Source: Streptomyces katrae
GTDB taxonomy: Bacteria; Actinomycetota; Actinomycetes; Streptomycetales; Streptomycetaceae
Assembly (NCBI RefSeq): GCF_002028425.1
Contig: NZ_CP020042.1
Coordinates: forward strand, 2,480,001-2,544,000
Direction of reading: 5' to 3'
DNA: 64,000 nt
Position numbers and translations under genes: made by a program. Shown here piece by piece: positions 35,204-44,452 of the stretch (its first letter is position 1; every line of letters starts with the position of its first letter). The notes under the pieces are model-generated. The model was not told the DNA's origin. It worked only from the letters and a program-made list of their open reading frames with translations, and did no database searches.

Positions 35204-35953
35204 TCAGGCCTTGGTCTTGTAGCCCCGCCCCCACTGGAGCCCCCAGCCGTACAGCCGGTCGAGCTCGGCCTGGAACCCGTACACGAACTTCACCTCGCGG
35301 CGGACGATCAGCTCGCCCTTGACGTTCTGCAGGGAGACCACCGCACAGGAGCGGGCCTGCGGGTGGCGTTCCTCCAGCGGGATCTCGATCCTCGGGCCGG
35401 CGGTCGGGTAGAGGGTGACCAGGGCGTGGGTGCGGTCGAAGGCCGGGGTCTGGTCATAGATGTAGACGAAGACCAGCAGCCGTTTGATCTGGTCGGCATG
35501 GTCGAGGTTGACGTAGAGGGTCTCCCCCGAGGGGGAGCCGAACCGGTCGTCCCCGCTGAGCTTCACGTACGGCGGGTCGTTGAGGTCGCCGAGCAGGTTG
35601 CCCAGCGGCTGCACGGCGCCGCGGGTGCCGTCCGTCAGCTCGTACAGGCAGCCCATGTCGAGGTCGACGTTGACCATGCCCTGGGTGTGGGCCTGCACCA
35701 TGTCGGGCTTGAACAGCTTGAACGGGTGGCGGAAGAGCCGGCCGCTCTGGCCGGAGCCGCCCCCTATGTCCGAGGTGCGCATCCGCCAGGAGAGGTTGAC
35801 CCGCAGGTTGCCGTGGACGGCCTGCTGTTTGGTGAGCGATACCGTCGGCTGCCGTTTGGTCAGCTCGATGGCGTTCGACGAGGCGTTGCCCGAGTCGAAC
35901 TGCATGGCGCGGGCGCCCCTGATCCCGTCGAAGAACCCGTCGAAGAACCCCAT
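35204..35953 (-). CDS. TerD-family tellurium-resistance-type protein
   Basis: 249 residues. It begins MGFFDGFFDGIRGARAMQF, an amphipathic start that might touch membrane. The core carries VSLTKQQAVHGNLRVNLSW, VNVDLDMGCLYEL and VNLDHADQIKRLLVFVYIYD, a divergent TerD/TerF-type beta-sandwich with fewer acidic Ca2+ residues. The end GWGLQWGRGYK is Trp/Gly-rich. It converges with the TerD gene at 34375 and lies 143 bases downstream of the DUF475 gene, same strand. Confidence 0.82.
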   Translation of the reverse strand: MGFFDGFFDGIRGARAMQFDSGNASSNAIELTKRQPTVSLTKQQAVHGNLRVNLSWRMRTSDIGGGSGQSGRLFRHPFKLFKPDMVQAHTQGMVNVDLDMGCLYELTDGTRGAVQPLGNLLGDLNDPPYVKLSGDDRFGSPSGETLYVNLDHADQIKRLLVFVYIYDQTPAFDRTHALVTLYPTAGPRIEIPLEERHPQARSCAVVSLQNVKGELIVRREVKFVYGFQAELDRLYGWGLQWGRGYKTKA

Positions 35954-36096
35954 GTGCCCCAACCCCCCTGGTCGGTCCGTGCGCGGCCGTGCCGCGGATA
36001 TGCCGCGGGGCGGCCACGCGGTACCGTGGGATCCGCGCGGCCGCCCCGCCGAAGAAGAGACGGCTCCTGTAGGAGCGTTCCGCAATCAGGGCCGGG

Positions 36097-37239
36097 TCAC
36101 ACCCCGGCGCTGACCTCCGCCGTCTCCCCGTCGCCGCCCTCGGCCGCCAGCCGCTTGTTGCGGCGCACGGAGGACCAGAAGGACCAGGCGATCAGCACGA
36201 CGCCGACGAGGCCGGTGATGACCTCGTTGATCTCGTGCTGGATGGTGACGAGCAGGATCACGGCGAGGGCGCCGATGGCGTAGTGCGCGCCGTGCTCCAG
36301 GTAAACGTAGTCGTCCAGGGTGCCCTGGCGGACCAGGTAGACCGTGAGCGAGCGGACGTACATGGCGCCGATGCCGAGGCCGAGGGCCATGAGCACGATG
36401 TCGTTGGTGATGGCGAAGGCGCCGATGACCCCGTCGAAGGAGAAGGACGCGTCGAGGACCTCGAGGTAGAGGAACATGAAGAACGCGGCCTTGCCGGCCA
36501 TCGCGACGGCCGAGACGGGCTTGCCGCTCCTCTTGGCGGCTTCCTCCGCCTCGTGCTCGGCCTCCTCCTCTTCCTCGAGCTTGTTCTCGAAGTAGCCGGA
36601 GAGGCCGCCGACGATCATGTAGGTGATCAGGCCGAGGATGCCGGAGACCAGGACGGTCTGCGCCTTGTCCACGTGGGCGCCGCCGTGCTGGTGGGCCTGG
36701 GTGGCGAAGGTCATCGAGGTGATGACCAGGACGATCAGCGCGATGCACGCGGACAGCATGTCGATCTTGCCGAGCTTGGCGAGCGGGCGCTCCAGCCAGG
36801 CGAGCCACTTGATGTCACGGTCCTCGAAGATGAAGTCGAGGAAGATCATCAGCAGGAACATGCCGCCGAAGGCGGCGATGGACGGGTGGGCGTCCGTGAC
36901 GAGCTGCTTGTACATCTCCTTGTCGGTCATCGCGAGGTCGACCGCGTCGAGCGGTCCGATCTTGGCGCTGATCGCGACGATCACGACGGGGAAGACCAGG
37001 CGCATGCCGAACACGGCGATGAGCACGCCGACCGTGAGGAAGATCTTCTGCCAGAAGGCATTCATCTTCTTCAGGATTCCGGCGTTGACCACCGCGTTGT
37101 CGAAGGACAGCGAGATTTCGAGGATCGACAGGATCGCCACGATCCCAAAAGCGGTCCACCCCCCGTAGAACACCGCTGCGACCAGACCGAGCGCAGTGAC
37201 TGCGAACGACCAGCCGAAGGTTTTGAGAACCACTGGCAC
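36097..37239 (-). CDS. TerC-like integral membrane protein (DUF475)
   Basis: 380 residues with about nine helices. The TerC-type metal motif LEISLSFDNAVVNA (about 40-53) is repeated in the second half as LEVLDASFSFDGVIGAFAIT, each giving E...D/N residues within the membrane. A strongly acidic cytoplasmic loop (EEEEEAEHEAEEAAKR) splits the halves. TerC proteins move metal ions (Mn2+, Ca2+), so it likely works with the Ca2+-binding TerD proteins. GTG 37239 is used; GTG 37233 is possible. It lies 20 bases after the TerD stop at 37259, so is probably co-transcribed. Confidence 0.87.
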   Translation of the reverse strand: MPVVLKTFGWSFAVTALGLVAAVFYGGWTAFGIVAILSILEISLSFDNAVVNAGILKKMNAFWQKIFLTVGVLIAVFGMRLVFPVVIVAISAKIGPLDAVDLAMTDKEMYKQLVTDAHPSIAAFGGMFLLMIFLDFIFEDRDIKWLAWLERPLAKLGKIDMLSACIALIVLVITSMTFATQAHQHGGAHVDKAQTVLVSGILGLITYMIVGGLSGYFENKLEEEEEAEHEAEEAAKRSGKPVSAVAMAGKAAFFMFLYLEVLDASFSFDGVIGAFAITNDIVLMALGLGIGAMYVRSLTVYLVRQGTLDDYVYLEHGAHYAIGALAVILLVTIQHEINEVITGLVGVVLIAWSFWSSVRRNKRLAAEGGDGETAEVSAGV

Positions 37240-37258
37240 CCCATCGTCTTGTACGGCT

Positions 37259-37834
37259 TTACGAAACGTTGACCCCGAAGTCTAGAGCGATGCCCCGCAG
37301 CCCCGACGCGTACCCCTGTCCCACCGCCCGGAACTTCCATTCGCCCCCGTAGCGGTAGACCTCACCGAAGATCATCGCCGTTTCGCTGGAGGCGTCCTCG
37401 GTCAGGTCGTAGCGGGCCAGTTCCTGGTCGTCCGCCATGTTCACCACACGGATGAAGGCGTTGCTGACCTGGCCGAAGCTCTGCCGGCGACTGTCCGCCT
37501 CGTGGATGGAGACCGGGAAGACGATCTTGTCGACCTGGGCCGGGACCTTGGTGAGGTCCACGATGATCGACTCGTCGTCGCCCTCACCCTCGCCGGTGAG
37601 GTTGTCGCCGGTGTGTTCGACGGAGCCCTCGGGGCTCTTGAGGTTGTTGTAGAAGACGAAGTACTGGTCGCCGAGCACCCGGCCGTCACGGCAGAGCAGC
37701 GCGCTGGCGTCGAGGTCGAAGTCGGCCCCCGTGGTGGAGCGCGCGTCCCATCCGAGCCCGATCAGAACCCGGGTGAGGTTCGGTGCCTGCTTGGAGAGGG
37801 AGACGTTGCCCCCCTTGGCGAGTGTGACGCCCAT
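37259..37834 (-). CDS. terD: TerD calcium-binding stress protein (paralogue 1)
   Basis: 191 residues, a single TerD domain. Ca2+-binding acidic clusters are [10 protein letters not shown] (about 39-48) and [15 protein letters not shown] (about 74-88). The end [24 protein letters not shown] is the usual TerD closing sequence. It is about three-quarters identical to the gene at 37986 by eye, with the same length and start (MGVxLxKGGNVSL), so the pair is a tandem duplication. GAGG lies 9 bases before the ATG. Cytoplasmic. Confidence 0.93.
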   Translation of the reverse strand: MGVTLAKGGNVSLSKQAPNLTRVLIGLGWDARSTTGADFDLDASALLCRDGRVLGDQYFVFYNNLKSPEGSVEHTGDNLTGEGEGDDESIIVDLTKVPAQVDKIVFPVSIHEADSRRQSFGQVSNAFIRVVNMADDQELARYDLTEDASSETAMIFGEVYRYGGEWKFRAVGQGYASGLRGIALDFGVNVS

Positions 37835-37985
37835 GATGTGGTCCTCCCCGAACGACGTGGTGATGGTGGCCCCGCCACCCGCCTCCATGGTGGCAAAGCC
37901 GGTCCGGCGCCGTACACAGAGGTGCACGGCGCCGGACGGACGGACTTTCCCGGGCCCGGACGGCGGCCCGGGCGGCTCGGACGGC

Positions 37986-38561
37986 TCAGACGTTGACGCC
38001 GAAGTCCTGCGCGATGCCGCGCAGACCCGAGGCGTAGCCCTGGCCGATGGCACGGAACTTCCACTCCGCGCCGTTGCGGTACAGCTCGCCGAAGACCATG
38101 GCGGTCTCGGTGGAGGCGTCCTCGGAGAGGTCGTAGCGGGCGAGCTCGCTGTTGTCGGCCTGGTTCACCACGCGGATGTACGCGTTGCGGACCTGGCCGA
38201 AGCTCTGCTGGCGGCTCTCGGCCTCGTAGATGGAGACCGGGAAGACGATCTTGGCCACATCGGCCGGGACGCCTGCGAGGTTGACCTTGATCGCCTCGTC
38301 GTCGCCCTCGCCCTCGCCGGTCAGGTTGTCACCGGTGTGCTCGACCGAACCGTCCGGGCTCTTCAGGTTGTTGAAGAACACGAAGTTCGAGTCGGTGGCG
38401 ACCTTGCCCTGGTCGTTGGTCAGGATCGCGCTGGCGTCGAGGTCGAAGTCGACACCGGTGGTGGTGCGGGCGTCCCAGCCCAGACCGACGATGACCGCCG
38501 TCAGGTTGGGCGCGGCCTTGGTCAGCGAGACGTTGCCGCCCTTGCTGAGGCTGACTCCCAC
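37986..38561 (-). CDS. terD: TerD calcium-binding stress protein (paralogue 2)
   Basis: 191 residues with the full set of TerD acidic clusters: [10 protein letters not shown] and [15 protein letters not shown]. Start [20 protein letters not shown], end [13 protein letters not shown]. The GTG start has GGAGG 5 bases upstream. It precedes its paralogue by 151 bases, enough for a second promoter. TerD proteins bind Ca2+ and are linked to tellurite, phage and envelope stress, and in Streptomyces to development. Codon use is like its neighbours, so recent transfer is not indicated. Confidence 0.93.
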   Translation of the reverse strand: MGVSLSKGGNVSLTKAAPNLTAVIVGLGWDARTTTGVDFDLDASAILTNDQGKVATDSNFVFFNNLKSPDGSVEHTGDNLTGEGEGDDEAIKVNLAGVPADVAKIVFPVSIYEAESRQQSFGQVRNAYIRVVNQADNSELARYDLSEDASTETAMVFGELYRNGAEWKFRAIGQGYASGLRGIAQDFGVNV

Positions 38562-38685
38562 GAGTCCTCCATTGGTATGAGTGAGGGGCGGTGCCCCGCG
38601 TGCGTTGCTACCGGATCAACGTTTCGATCCTAGTGACGGGTTCCCGCCCGCAGGCGGGTTTTCACCACGAACCCGTCCGGGGTCC

Positions 38686-39144
38686 TCAGAGGCTGTCGAG
38701 GGCCTTGATGTACTCGTTCAGGTCACGCGCGTCGGGCAGCCCGTTGACGACGCTCCAGCGCACGACTCCGTCCTTGTCGATGACGAAGGTGCCGCGGACC
38801 GCGCAGCCCTTCTCCTCGTCGAAGACGCCGTAGGCGCGGGAGGTCTCGCCGTGCGGCCAGAAGTCGGACAGCAGCGGGTACTCCAGGCCCTCCTGGTCGG
38901 CGAAGACGCGCAGGGTCGGCACGGAGTCGTTCGAGACGGCCAGCAGCTGGACGTCGTCGTTCTGGAAGCGGGGCAGCTGGTCGCGCAGCTCGCAGAGCTC
39001 GCCGGTGCACACGCCGGTGAAGGCGAACGGGTAGAAGAGCAGCACGACGGCCTTCTCCCCCCGGAAGTCGGACAGCCGCACGGTGGCGCCGTGGTTGTCC
39101 TTGAGCTCGAAGTCCGGGGCCTTGGTTCCGACCTCGATCGCCAT
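38686..39144 (-). CDS. Peroxiredoxin (AhpE/BCP-type thiol peroxidase)
   Basis: 152 residues. The peroxidatic cysteine is Cys46 in YPFAFTGVCTGELCELRD, the P-x3-T-x2-C active site. A nearby Cys51 and a later Cys in EEKGCAVRGTF could act in resolution. FVIDKDGVVRW is the common Prx end strand. It reduces hydrogen or organic peroxides in the cytoplasm. ATG 39144 is favoured; ATG 39153 would add three residues (MRE). It stands between the DUF3052 terminator and the terD genes. Confidence 0.9.
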   Translation of the reverse strand: MAIEVGTKAPDFELKDNHGATVRLSDFRGEKAVVLLFYPFAFTGVCTGELCELRDQLPRFQNDDVQLLAVSNDSVPTLRVFADQEGLEYPLLSDFWPHGETSRAYGVFDEEKGCAVRGTFVIDKDGVVRWSVVNGLPDARDLNEYIKALDSL

Positions 39145-39303
39145 CTCTCGCATCCCTTCGTTCCTGCGGTCCCGCACGGGGCCGTTCGGGTGAGACCCAC
39201 CCTAAGGCCGGTCCCGCGGATCGGGCCGCCGGCGGGGCCGTGGCGCGCGCGGCGGGATCGGCCGGCCGGCCGCGGCGGGGCCGGGGGCCGGGTGCCCGGA
39301 ACG

Positions 39304-39349
39304 CGCACACCCCGCCGGCCCCGGGTGATCCGGGCCGGCGGGGTGTGCG
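39304..39349 (-). terminator. Terminator after DUF3052
   Basis: A perfect 18-bp stem (cgcacaccccgccggccc with its complement) and 10-base loop, 25 bases past the DUF3052 stop on the minus strand. Confidence 0.88.
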
Positions 39350-39373
39350 TCCCACTTGGCTGCGGGGAGCGGC

Positions 39374-39799
39374 TCAGCGCTTGGACTTGGCGGCCTTCGG
39401 CGTCACCAGCTTGGTGGAGGTCCACTCCTTGCCGACGGGCAGGCCCTTGGCCAGCGAGAGGCCGGCCGTCTCGGCGGCCTCGCTGATGTCGCTGGCCTCC
39501 ACGTAGCCGTCACGGCCCGTCTTGGGGGTCAGCAGCAGGATCAGTGCGCCGTCCTCGACCAGCTCGGTCGCATCGACCAGGGCGTCCGTCAGGTCGCCGT
39601 CCTCGTCGCGGAACCACAGCAGCACCGCGTCGGCGACGTCGTCGTAGTCCTCGTCGGCGAGCTCACTGACGAGGGCCTCGACGGTGTTGCGGAATTCCTG
39701 ATCGACGTCCTCGTCGTAGCCGATCTCCTGGACCACCTGTTCGGACTGGAAACCCAGCCGGGCGGCCAGGCTCTCCGCGTGGTCCGCGGTCGCGCTCAC
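39374..39799 (-). CDS. DUF3052 family protein
   Basis: 141 residues, strongly acidic through the middle (IGYDEDVDQEF, ELADEDYDDVADAVLLWFRDEDGDL), then LILLLTPKTGRDGYVEASDI and a basic tail (KAAKSKR). This is the actinobacterial DUF3052 family. Function unknown; the fold may be ribbon-helix-like, and it is nearly always beside aceE in streptomycetes. The GTG is preceded by AGGAGG. It is divergent from aceE across a 445-bp gap. Confidence 0.85.
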   Translation of the reverse strand: MSATADHAESLAARLGFQSEQVVQEIGYDEDVDQEFRNTVEALVSELADEDYDDVADAVLLWFRDEDGDLTDALVDATELVEDGALILLLTPKTGRDGYVEASDISEAAETAGLSLAKGLPVGKEWTSTKLVTPKAAKSKR

Positions 39800-40244
39800 G
39801 GGGTGCCTCCTGCTCATGTTCGGTGAATGTCTTTCGGCGGCGCGCGTACGCGCAGCATTGGGCGTAGTCCACACGGGCGCGGCGGATCGCGCAAGTACCC
39901 GGCCGCCGAGACCGTCGAAACGGTGACGATTGCGGCCGTCTCGCCGCAACTTTCAGGCTTCCGGGGTGGGCCACCGGTGATTCATCCCACACCATTCCAG
40001 CTCATTCGGCATCGCATGAGGACTTCCTACCTGTTTGAGGGACGAACGGCCTTACGAACCCGGTGATCGCCCTGGGCGTAAGGTTGCGATTTGGCCCCGC
40101 CGCGTCCTGGACCGGTACGGCCCGCCCGGCGCTCCTTCCCCGCTCCAGGTGTTACCCAGTGGTAGAGGTGAAGATTCCGGCTGGGCGTAAGACCATGGGA
40201 GGCGGCGACCCAAGGCACGACTCCCCTGACAGCGAAGGAACAGC
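39800..40244. other. Divergent promoter region between DUF3052 and aceE
   Basis: No gene. It contains two small perfect dyads: accgt-cgaa-acggt (39911-39924) and ttgcggc-N6-gccgcaa (39930-39949). An 11-base direct repeat ctgggcgtaag occurs at 40072-40082 and 40181-40191, both on the aceE side. These are candidate regulator sites or leader structures for aceE. The length suggests a long aceE leader. No known riboswitch class was recognised. Confidence 0.5.
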
Positions 40245-42992
40245 GTGGCTTCCGCATCCGATCGCAATCCGATCATCATTGGCGGCCTGCCGAGCCAGGT
40301 CCCGGACTTCGATCCGGAGGAGACCAAGGAGTGGCTCGACTCCCTGGACGCCGCCGTCGACGAGCGGGGCCGTGAGCGCGCCCGCTACCTGATGCTGCGA
40401 CTGATCGAGCGGGCCCGCGAGAAGCGCGTGGCCGTCCCCGAGATGCGCTCCACGGACTACGTCAACACCATCGCCACCAAGGACGAGCCCTTCTTCCCCG
40501 GCAACGAGGAGATCGAGCGCAAGGTCCTCAACGCCACCCGCTGGAACGCGGCCGTCATGGTCTCGCGCGCCCAGCGCCCCGGCATCGGCGTCGGCGGCCA
40601 CATCGCGACCTTCGCCTCCTCCGCCTCCCTCTACGACGTGGGCTTCAACCACTTCTTCCGGGGCAAGGACGAGGGCGACGGCGGCGACCAGATCTTCTTC
40701 CAGGGCCACGCCTCCCCCGGCATCTACGCCCGCGCCTACCTCCTGGACCGGCTCACCGAGCAGCAGCTCGACGCGTTCCGCCAGGAGAAGTCGAAGGCCC
40801 CGTACGGCCTGTCGAGCTACCCGCACCCGCGGCTGATGCCCGACTTCTGGGAGTTCCCGACCGTCTCGATGGGCCTCGGCCCGCTCGGTGCGATCTACCA
40901 GGCCCGGATGAACCGGTACATGGAGGCGCGCGGGATCGCCGACACCTCCAAGTCCCACGTTTGGGCGTACCTCGGCGACGGCGAGATGGACGAGCCGGAG
41001 TCGCTGGGCCAGCTCTCGATCGCGGCTCGCGAGGGCCTGGACAACCTGACCTTCGTGGTCAACTGCAACCTCCAGCGCCTCGACGGCCCGGTCCGCGGCA
41101 ACGGCAAGATCATCCAGGAGCTGGAGTCGATCTTCCGCGGCGCCGGCTGGAACGTCATCAAGCTGATCTGGGACCGCTCCTGGGACCCGCTGCTGGCCCA
41201 GGACCGCGACGGCATCCTGGTCAACAAGATGAACTCCACCCCGGACGGGCAGTTCCAGACCTACGCCACCGAGTCGGGCGCGTACATCCGCGAGCACTTC
41301 TTCGGCGGGGACCAGCGGCTGCGCGCGATGGTCGAGAACATGACCGACCGGCAGATCCAGCACCTGGGCCGCGGCGGCCACGACCACAAGAAGGTCTACG
41401 CGGCCTACGCGGCGGCCAAGGCCCACAAGGGCCAGCCGACGGTGATCCTCGCGCAGACGGTCAAGGGCTGGACCCTCGGCCCGAACTTCGAGGGCCGCAA
41501 CGCGACGCACCAGATGAAGAAGCTGACGGTCGACGACCTCAAGCGCTTCCGCGACCGCCTGCACATCCCGATCACCGACGCGCAGCTGGAGAACGGCGCC
41601 CCGCCGTACTACCACCCGGGCCGCAACTCGCCCGAGATCCAGTACATGCACGACCAGCGCAGCGCCCACGGCGGCTACGTGCCCACCCGCGTGGTGCGCG
41701 CCAAGCCCCTGGCGCTGCCGGACGACAAGGCCTACGCGGCGGCCAAGAAGGGCTCGGGCCACCAGTCGATCGCGACCACGATGGCCTTCGTCCGCATCCT
41801 GAAGGACCTGATGCGGGACAAGGAGATCGGCAAGCGCTTCGTGCTGATCGCGCCCGACGAGTACCGCACCTTCGGCATGGACGCCTTCTTCCCGAGCGCC
41901 AAGATCTACAACCCGCTGGGGCAGCAGTACGAGGCGGTCGACCGCGACCTGCTCCTGGCGTACAAGGAGTCCCCGACCGGCCAGATGCTGCACGACGGCA
42001 TCTCGGAGGCCGGCTGCACGGCCTCGCTGATCGCCGCCGGCTCGGCGTACGCGACGCACGGGGAGCCGCTGATCCCGGTCTACGTCTTCTACTCGATGTT
42101 CGGTTTCCAGCGCACGGGTGACCAGTTCTGGCAGATGGCCGACCAGCTGGCGCGCGGTTTCGTCCTGGGCGCGACCGCCGGCCGGACCACCCTGACGGGT
42201 GAGGGCCTCCAGCACGCCGACGGCCACTCCCAGCTGCTGGCGTCGACCAACCCGGCGTGCGTGGCGTACGACCCGGCCTACGGCTACGAGATCGCGCACA
42301 TCGTCAAGGACGGCCTGCGGCGCATGTACGGCCCGACCGAGACGAACGAGCCCGGCGAGGACGTCTTCTACTACCTGACGGTCTACAACGAGCCGATCCA
42401 GCACCCGGCCGAGCCGGCCGACGTGGACGTCGAGGGCATCCTCAAGGGCATCCACCGCATCTCGCAGGGCACCTCGGGCGCCGTCGGGGCGCAGCTGATG
42501 GCCTCGGGCGTGGCGGTGCCGTGGGCGCTGGAGGCGCAGCGGATCCTCGCCGAGGAGTGGAACGTCCGGGCGGACGTCTGGTCGGCGACCTCCTGGAACG
42601 AGCTGCGCCGCGAGGCCGTCGCGGTGGAGGAGCACAACCTGCTCCACCCGGAGGAGGAGCAGCGCGTCCCGTACGTGACCCGGAAGCTGTCGGGTGCGGA
42701 GGGTCCGTTCGTGGCGGTCTCGGACTGGATGCGCGCGGTGCCGGACCAGATCTCGCGCTGGGTGCCGGGCACGTACACCTCGCTGGGCGCGGACGGTTTC
42801 GGCTTCGCCGACACGCGCGGCGCGGCGCGGCGCTTCTTCCACATCGACGCGCAGTCGGTGGTCCTGGCGACGCTGACGGAGCTGGCCCGTGAGGGGAAGA
42901 TCGACCGTTCGGCGCTGAAGCAGGCCATCGACCGGTACCAGCTGCTGGACGTCGCGGCCGCCGACCCGGGCGCGGCGGGCGGGGACGCGTAG
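40245..42992 (+). CDS. aceE: Pyruvate dehydrogenase E1 component, homodimeric type
   Basis: 915 residues, full AceE length. The thiamine-diphosphate motif is [13 protein letters not shown] (about 244-256), ending in [18 protein letters not shown] about 25 residues later. The active-site region [22 protein letters not shown] and the C-terminal transketolase-like SGTGEGLQH-type segment ([14 protein letters not shown]) are all present. It decarboxylates pyruvate and passes the acetyl group to E2 lipoyl domains. The GTG start has GAAGGAA 5 bases upstream. A terminator follows, so it is monocistronic; E2/E3 lie elsewhere. Confidence 0.97.
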   Translation: MASASDRNPIIIGGLPSQVPDFDPEETKEWLDSLDAAVDERGRERARYLMLRLIERAREKRVAVPEMRSTDYVNTIATKDEPFFPGNEEIERKVLNATRWNAAVMVSRAQRPGIGVGGHIATFASSASLYDVGFNHFFRGKDEGDGGDQIFFQGHASPGIYARAYLLDRLTEQQLDAFRQEKSKAPYGLSSYPHPRLMPDFWEFPTVSMGLGPLGAIYQARMNRYMEARGIADTSKSHVWAYLGDGEMDEPESLGQLSIAAREGLDNLTFVVNCNLQRLDGPVRGNGKIIQELESIFRGAGWNVIKLIWDRSWDPLLAQDRDGILVNKMNSTPDGQFQTYATESGAYIREHFFGGDQRLRAMVENMTDRQIQHLGRGGHDHKKVYAAYAAAKAHKGQPTVILAQTVKGWTLGPNFEGRNATHQMKKLTVDDLKRFRDRLHIPITDAQLENGAPPYYHPGRNSPEIQYMHDQRSAHGGYVPTRVVRAKPLALPDDKAYAAAKKGSGHQSIATTMAFVRILKDLMRDKEIGKRFVLIAPDEYRTFGMDAFFPSAKIYNPLGQQYEAVDRDLLLAYKESPTGQMLHDGISEAGCTASLIAAGSAYATHGEPLIPVYVFYSMFGFQRTGDQFWQMADQLARGFVLGATAGRTTLTGEGLQHADGHSQLLASTNPACVAYDPAYGYEIAHIVKDGLRRMYGPTETNEPGEDVFYYLTVYNEPIQHPAEPADVDVEGILKGIHRISQGTSGAVGAQLMASGVAVPWALEAQRILAEEWNVRADVWSATSWNELRREAVAVEEHNLLHPEEEQRVPYVTRKLSGAEGPFVAVSDWMRAVPDQISRWVPGTYTSLGADGFGFADTRGAARRFFHIDAQSVVLATLTELAREGKIDRSALKQAIDRYQLLDVAAADPGAAGGDA

Positions 42993-43028
42993 CCGCGGCG
43001 GGAGCCGCCGGAGGGGTCACTCTTCCGA

Positions 43029-43060
43029 GGGGGCGCTGGGACACCTGTCCCAGCGCCCCC
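43029..43060 (+). terminator. Terminator of aceE
   Basis: A perfect 13-bp stem (gggggcgctggga with its complement) and 6-base loop, 36 bases after the stop. Confidence 0.88.
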
Positions 43061-43085
43061 GTCCGCTTTACCTACGATGATCCGT

Positions 43086-43892
43086 ATGAAGGAAACCTCC
43101 CGCCAGGCGCGGTGGGAGCGCCGTACTCAGGTCCCCCTGCTGGTGCTCGCCGTGGCCTTCGCCGTCGCCTACGCCGTGCCGATCGTCGCGCCGGACGCCG
43201 GAGAGGGGGTGCACCGGGCCTGCACCCATGCGGAGTGGGCGGTGTGGGCGGCGTTCGCGGTGGACTACGTGGTGCGGCTGGGGCTGTCGGGGAACCGGAT
43301 GGTCTTCGTACGGACGCACTGGCTGGACCTGGCCGCGGTGGTGCTGCCGCTGGTGCAGCCGCTGCGGCTGCTGCGGCTGGTGGCGACCCTGATGCTGGTG
43401 GGGCGGCGGGCGCGGATGGCCCCGCAGATCCGGCTCACCACGTACGTGGCGGGCGCCGTGGTGGGGCTGCTGATGTTCGGTTCCCTCGCGGTGCTGAGCG
43501 TGGAACGGGACGCGCCCAACGGGAACATCAAGAACCTGGGCGACGCGGTGTGGTGGTCCTTCACCACCATGACCACCGTCGGGTACGGGGACCACTCCCC
43601 CACCACCGGGCTGGGCCGGGTCCTGGCGGTGGGGCTGATGCTGTCGGGGATCGCCCTGCTCGGTGTGGTGACCGCCAACATCGCCGCCTGGTTCATCGCC
43701 CGTTTCGAGCGCGACGACCAGGTGGAGCGGCTGCAGCTGGCGGCCGTCCGGGAGCTCCAGGAGGAGGTGCGGGCGCTGCGGGCCGAGGTCGCGCGGCTGG
43801 GCCACGGATCCCGGTGCGCGATGCCCGCCCAGGCCGCCCAGGGCCCCGAGCCGGCCGCTGGTCAGGCGGGGCCTACCGCTCCCACACCTTGA
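43086..43892 (+). CDS. Voltage-gated-like potassium channel subunit
   Basis: 268 residues. S1-S4-like helices occupy the first 130, with Arg-rich segments (LRLLRLVATLMLVGRRAR, S4-like). The pore has selectivity filter TVGYGD (164-169) after WWSFTTMT, then S6. The C-terminus is a coiled coil (QLAAVRELQEEVRALRAEVARL) likely to drive tetramers, followed by a Pro/Ala tail. ATG 43086 is chosen. A -10-like TACGAT (43073-43078) ends 7 bases before it and there is no SD, which fits a leaderless mRNA; ATG 43077 is the alternative. Its 3' end overlaps the convergent gene by 20 bases. Confidence 0.9.
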   Translation: MKETSRQARWERRTQVPLLVLAVAFAVAYAVPIVAPDAGEGVHRACTHAEWAVWAAFAVDYVVRLGLSGNRMVFVRTHWLDLAAVVLPLVQPLRLLRLVATLMLVGRRARMAPQIRLTTYVAGAVVGLLMFGSLAVLSVERDAPNGNIKNLGDAVWWSFTTMTTVGYGDHSPTTGLGRVLAVGLMLSGIALLGVVTANIAAWFIARFERDDQVERLQLAAVRELQEEVRALRAEVARLGHGSRCAMPAQAAQGPEPAAGQAGPTAPTP

Positions 43893-44253
43893 ACGCCCTG
43901 ACCTGGTAGGGGGACTGGGGCAGCCAGACCCCGTCGCCCGGGTAGGTCTGGAACTCGCCGGTCTCCGCGCACTCGGCCGACTGGTACGTGGTCACCGGGC
44001 GCCCGGTGCGGTTGACCAGCGACTGGAAGCCGGCCTTGGGCGGCAGGGCGGTGCAGCTGTTGATGTCGAGGGTGCTGAGGTCGTAGGTCTGCTTGGTGCC
44101 CTTGAAGTCGGGTTTCGCCCACAGGCACAGCTCTCCCGTGGCGCAGGGCGGGGAGGCGGCGTGCGCTCCGGTGGCGGTGGACGGGACGAGGGCGCAGGCG
44201 GCCAGGAGGGCGGCGGCGAGGGTGGTGACGCGTGCGGTGCTCCACGTACGCAT
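43873..44253 (-). CDS. Secreted peptidase inhibitor I36 family protein
   Basis: 126 residues. The signal peptide ends ATGAHAASP (about 33). The mature part reads CATGELCLWAKPDFKGTKQTY, the gamma-crystallin-like start of I36/SMPI inhibitors, then further strands with four cysteines in total (likely two disulfides) and a closing YQVRAFKVW. It would inhibit external proteases or act as a small surface protein. AAGGAG lies about 10 bases before the ATG. The stop falls inside the potassium channel gene on the other strand. Confidence 0.85.
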   Translation of the reverse strand: MRTWSTARVTTLAAALLAACALVPSTATGAHAASPPCATGELCLWAKPDFKGTKQTYDLSTLDINSCTALPPKAGFQSLVNRTGRPVTTYQSAECAETGEFQTYPGDGVWLPQSPYQVRAFKVWER

Positions 44254-44376
44254 GACGGGGTCAACTCCTTGTGGACGTACGGGCCCCGGACGGTTTCCGA
44301 AGGCTCCGTGACACCACGCTGACCTGCGACGACGTGCGAGCGGAAGGGGCTGCGGGCGGGTCCACCCTGATAGGCG

Positions 44377-44408
44377 ACAGCCCCGCCGCGGGGCTGCGGC
44401 GGGGCTGT
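44377..44408 (-). terminator. Terminator after the MFS exporter
   Basis: A perfect 12-bp stem (acagccccgccg with its complement) and 8-base loop, 44 bases past the exporter stop on the minus strand. Confidence 0.75.
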
Positions 44409-44452
44409 GGCGGGCGCGCTGTTGACGCGGCCGTAACGGCGGGCGGTGCGGC

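Noticed and set aside
28937..38561. Plasmid-type tellurite resistance operon (terZABCDEF) acquired by transfer
   Set aside because: No terZ/A/B genes, base composition equals the surroundings, and the flanking peroxiredoxin, DUF3052 and aceE are core chromosome genes.
40152..42842. 896-codon open frame on the minus strand opposite aceE
   Set aside because: It mirrors the codon pattern of aceE, has shadow-like composition rich in Arg/Gly/Val/Asp/Leu with no domain, and aceE is certain on the plus strand.
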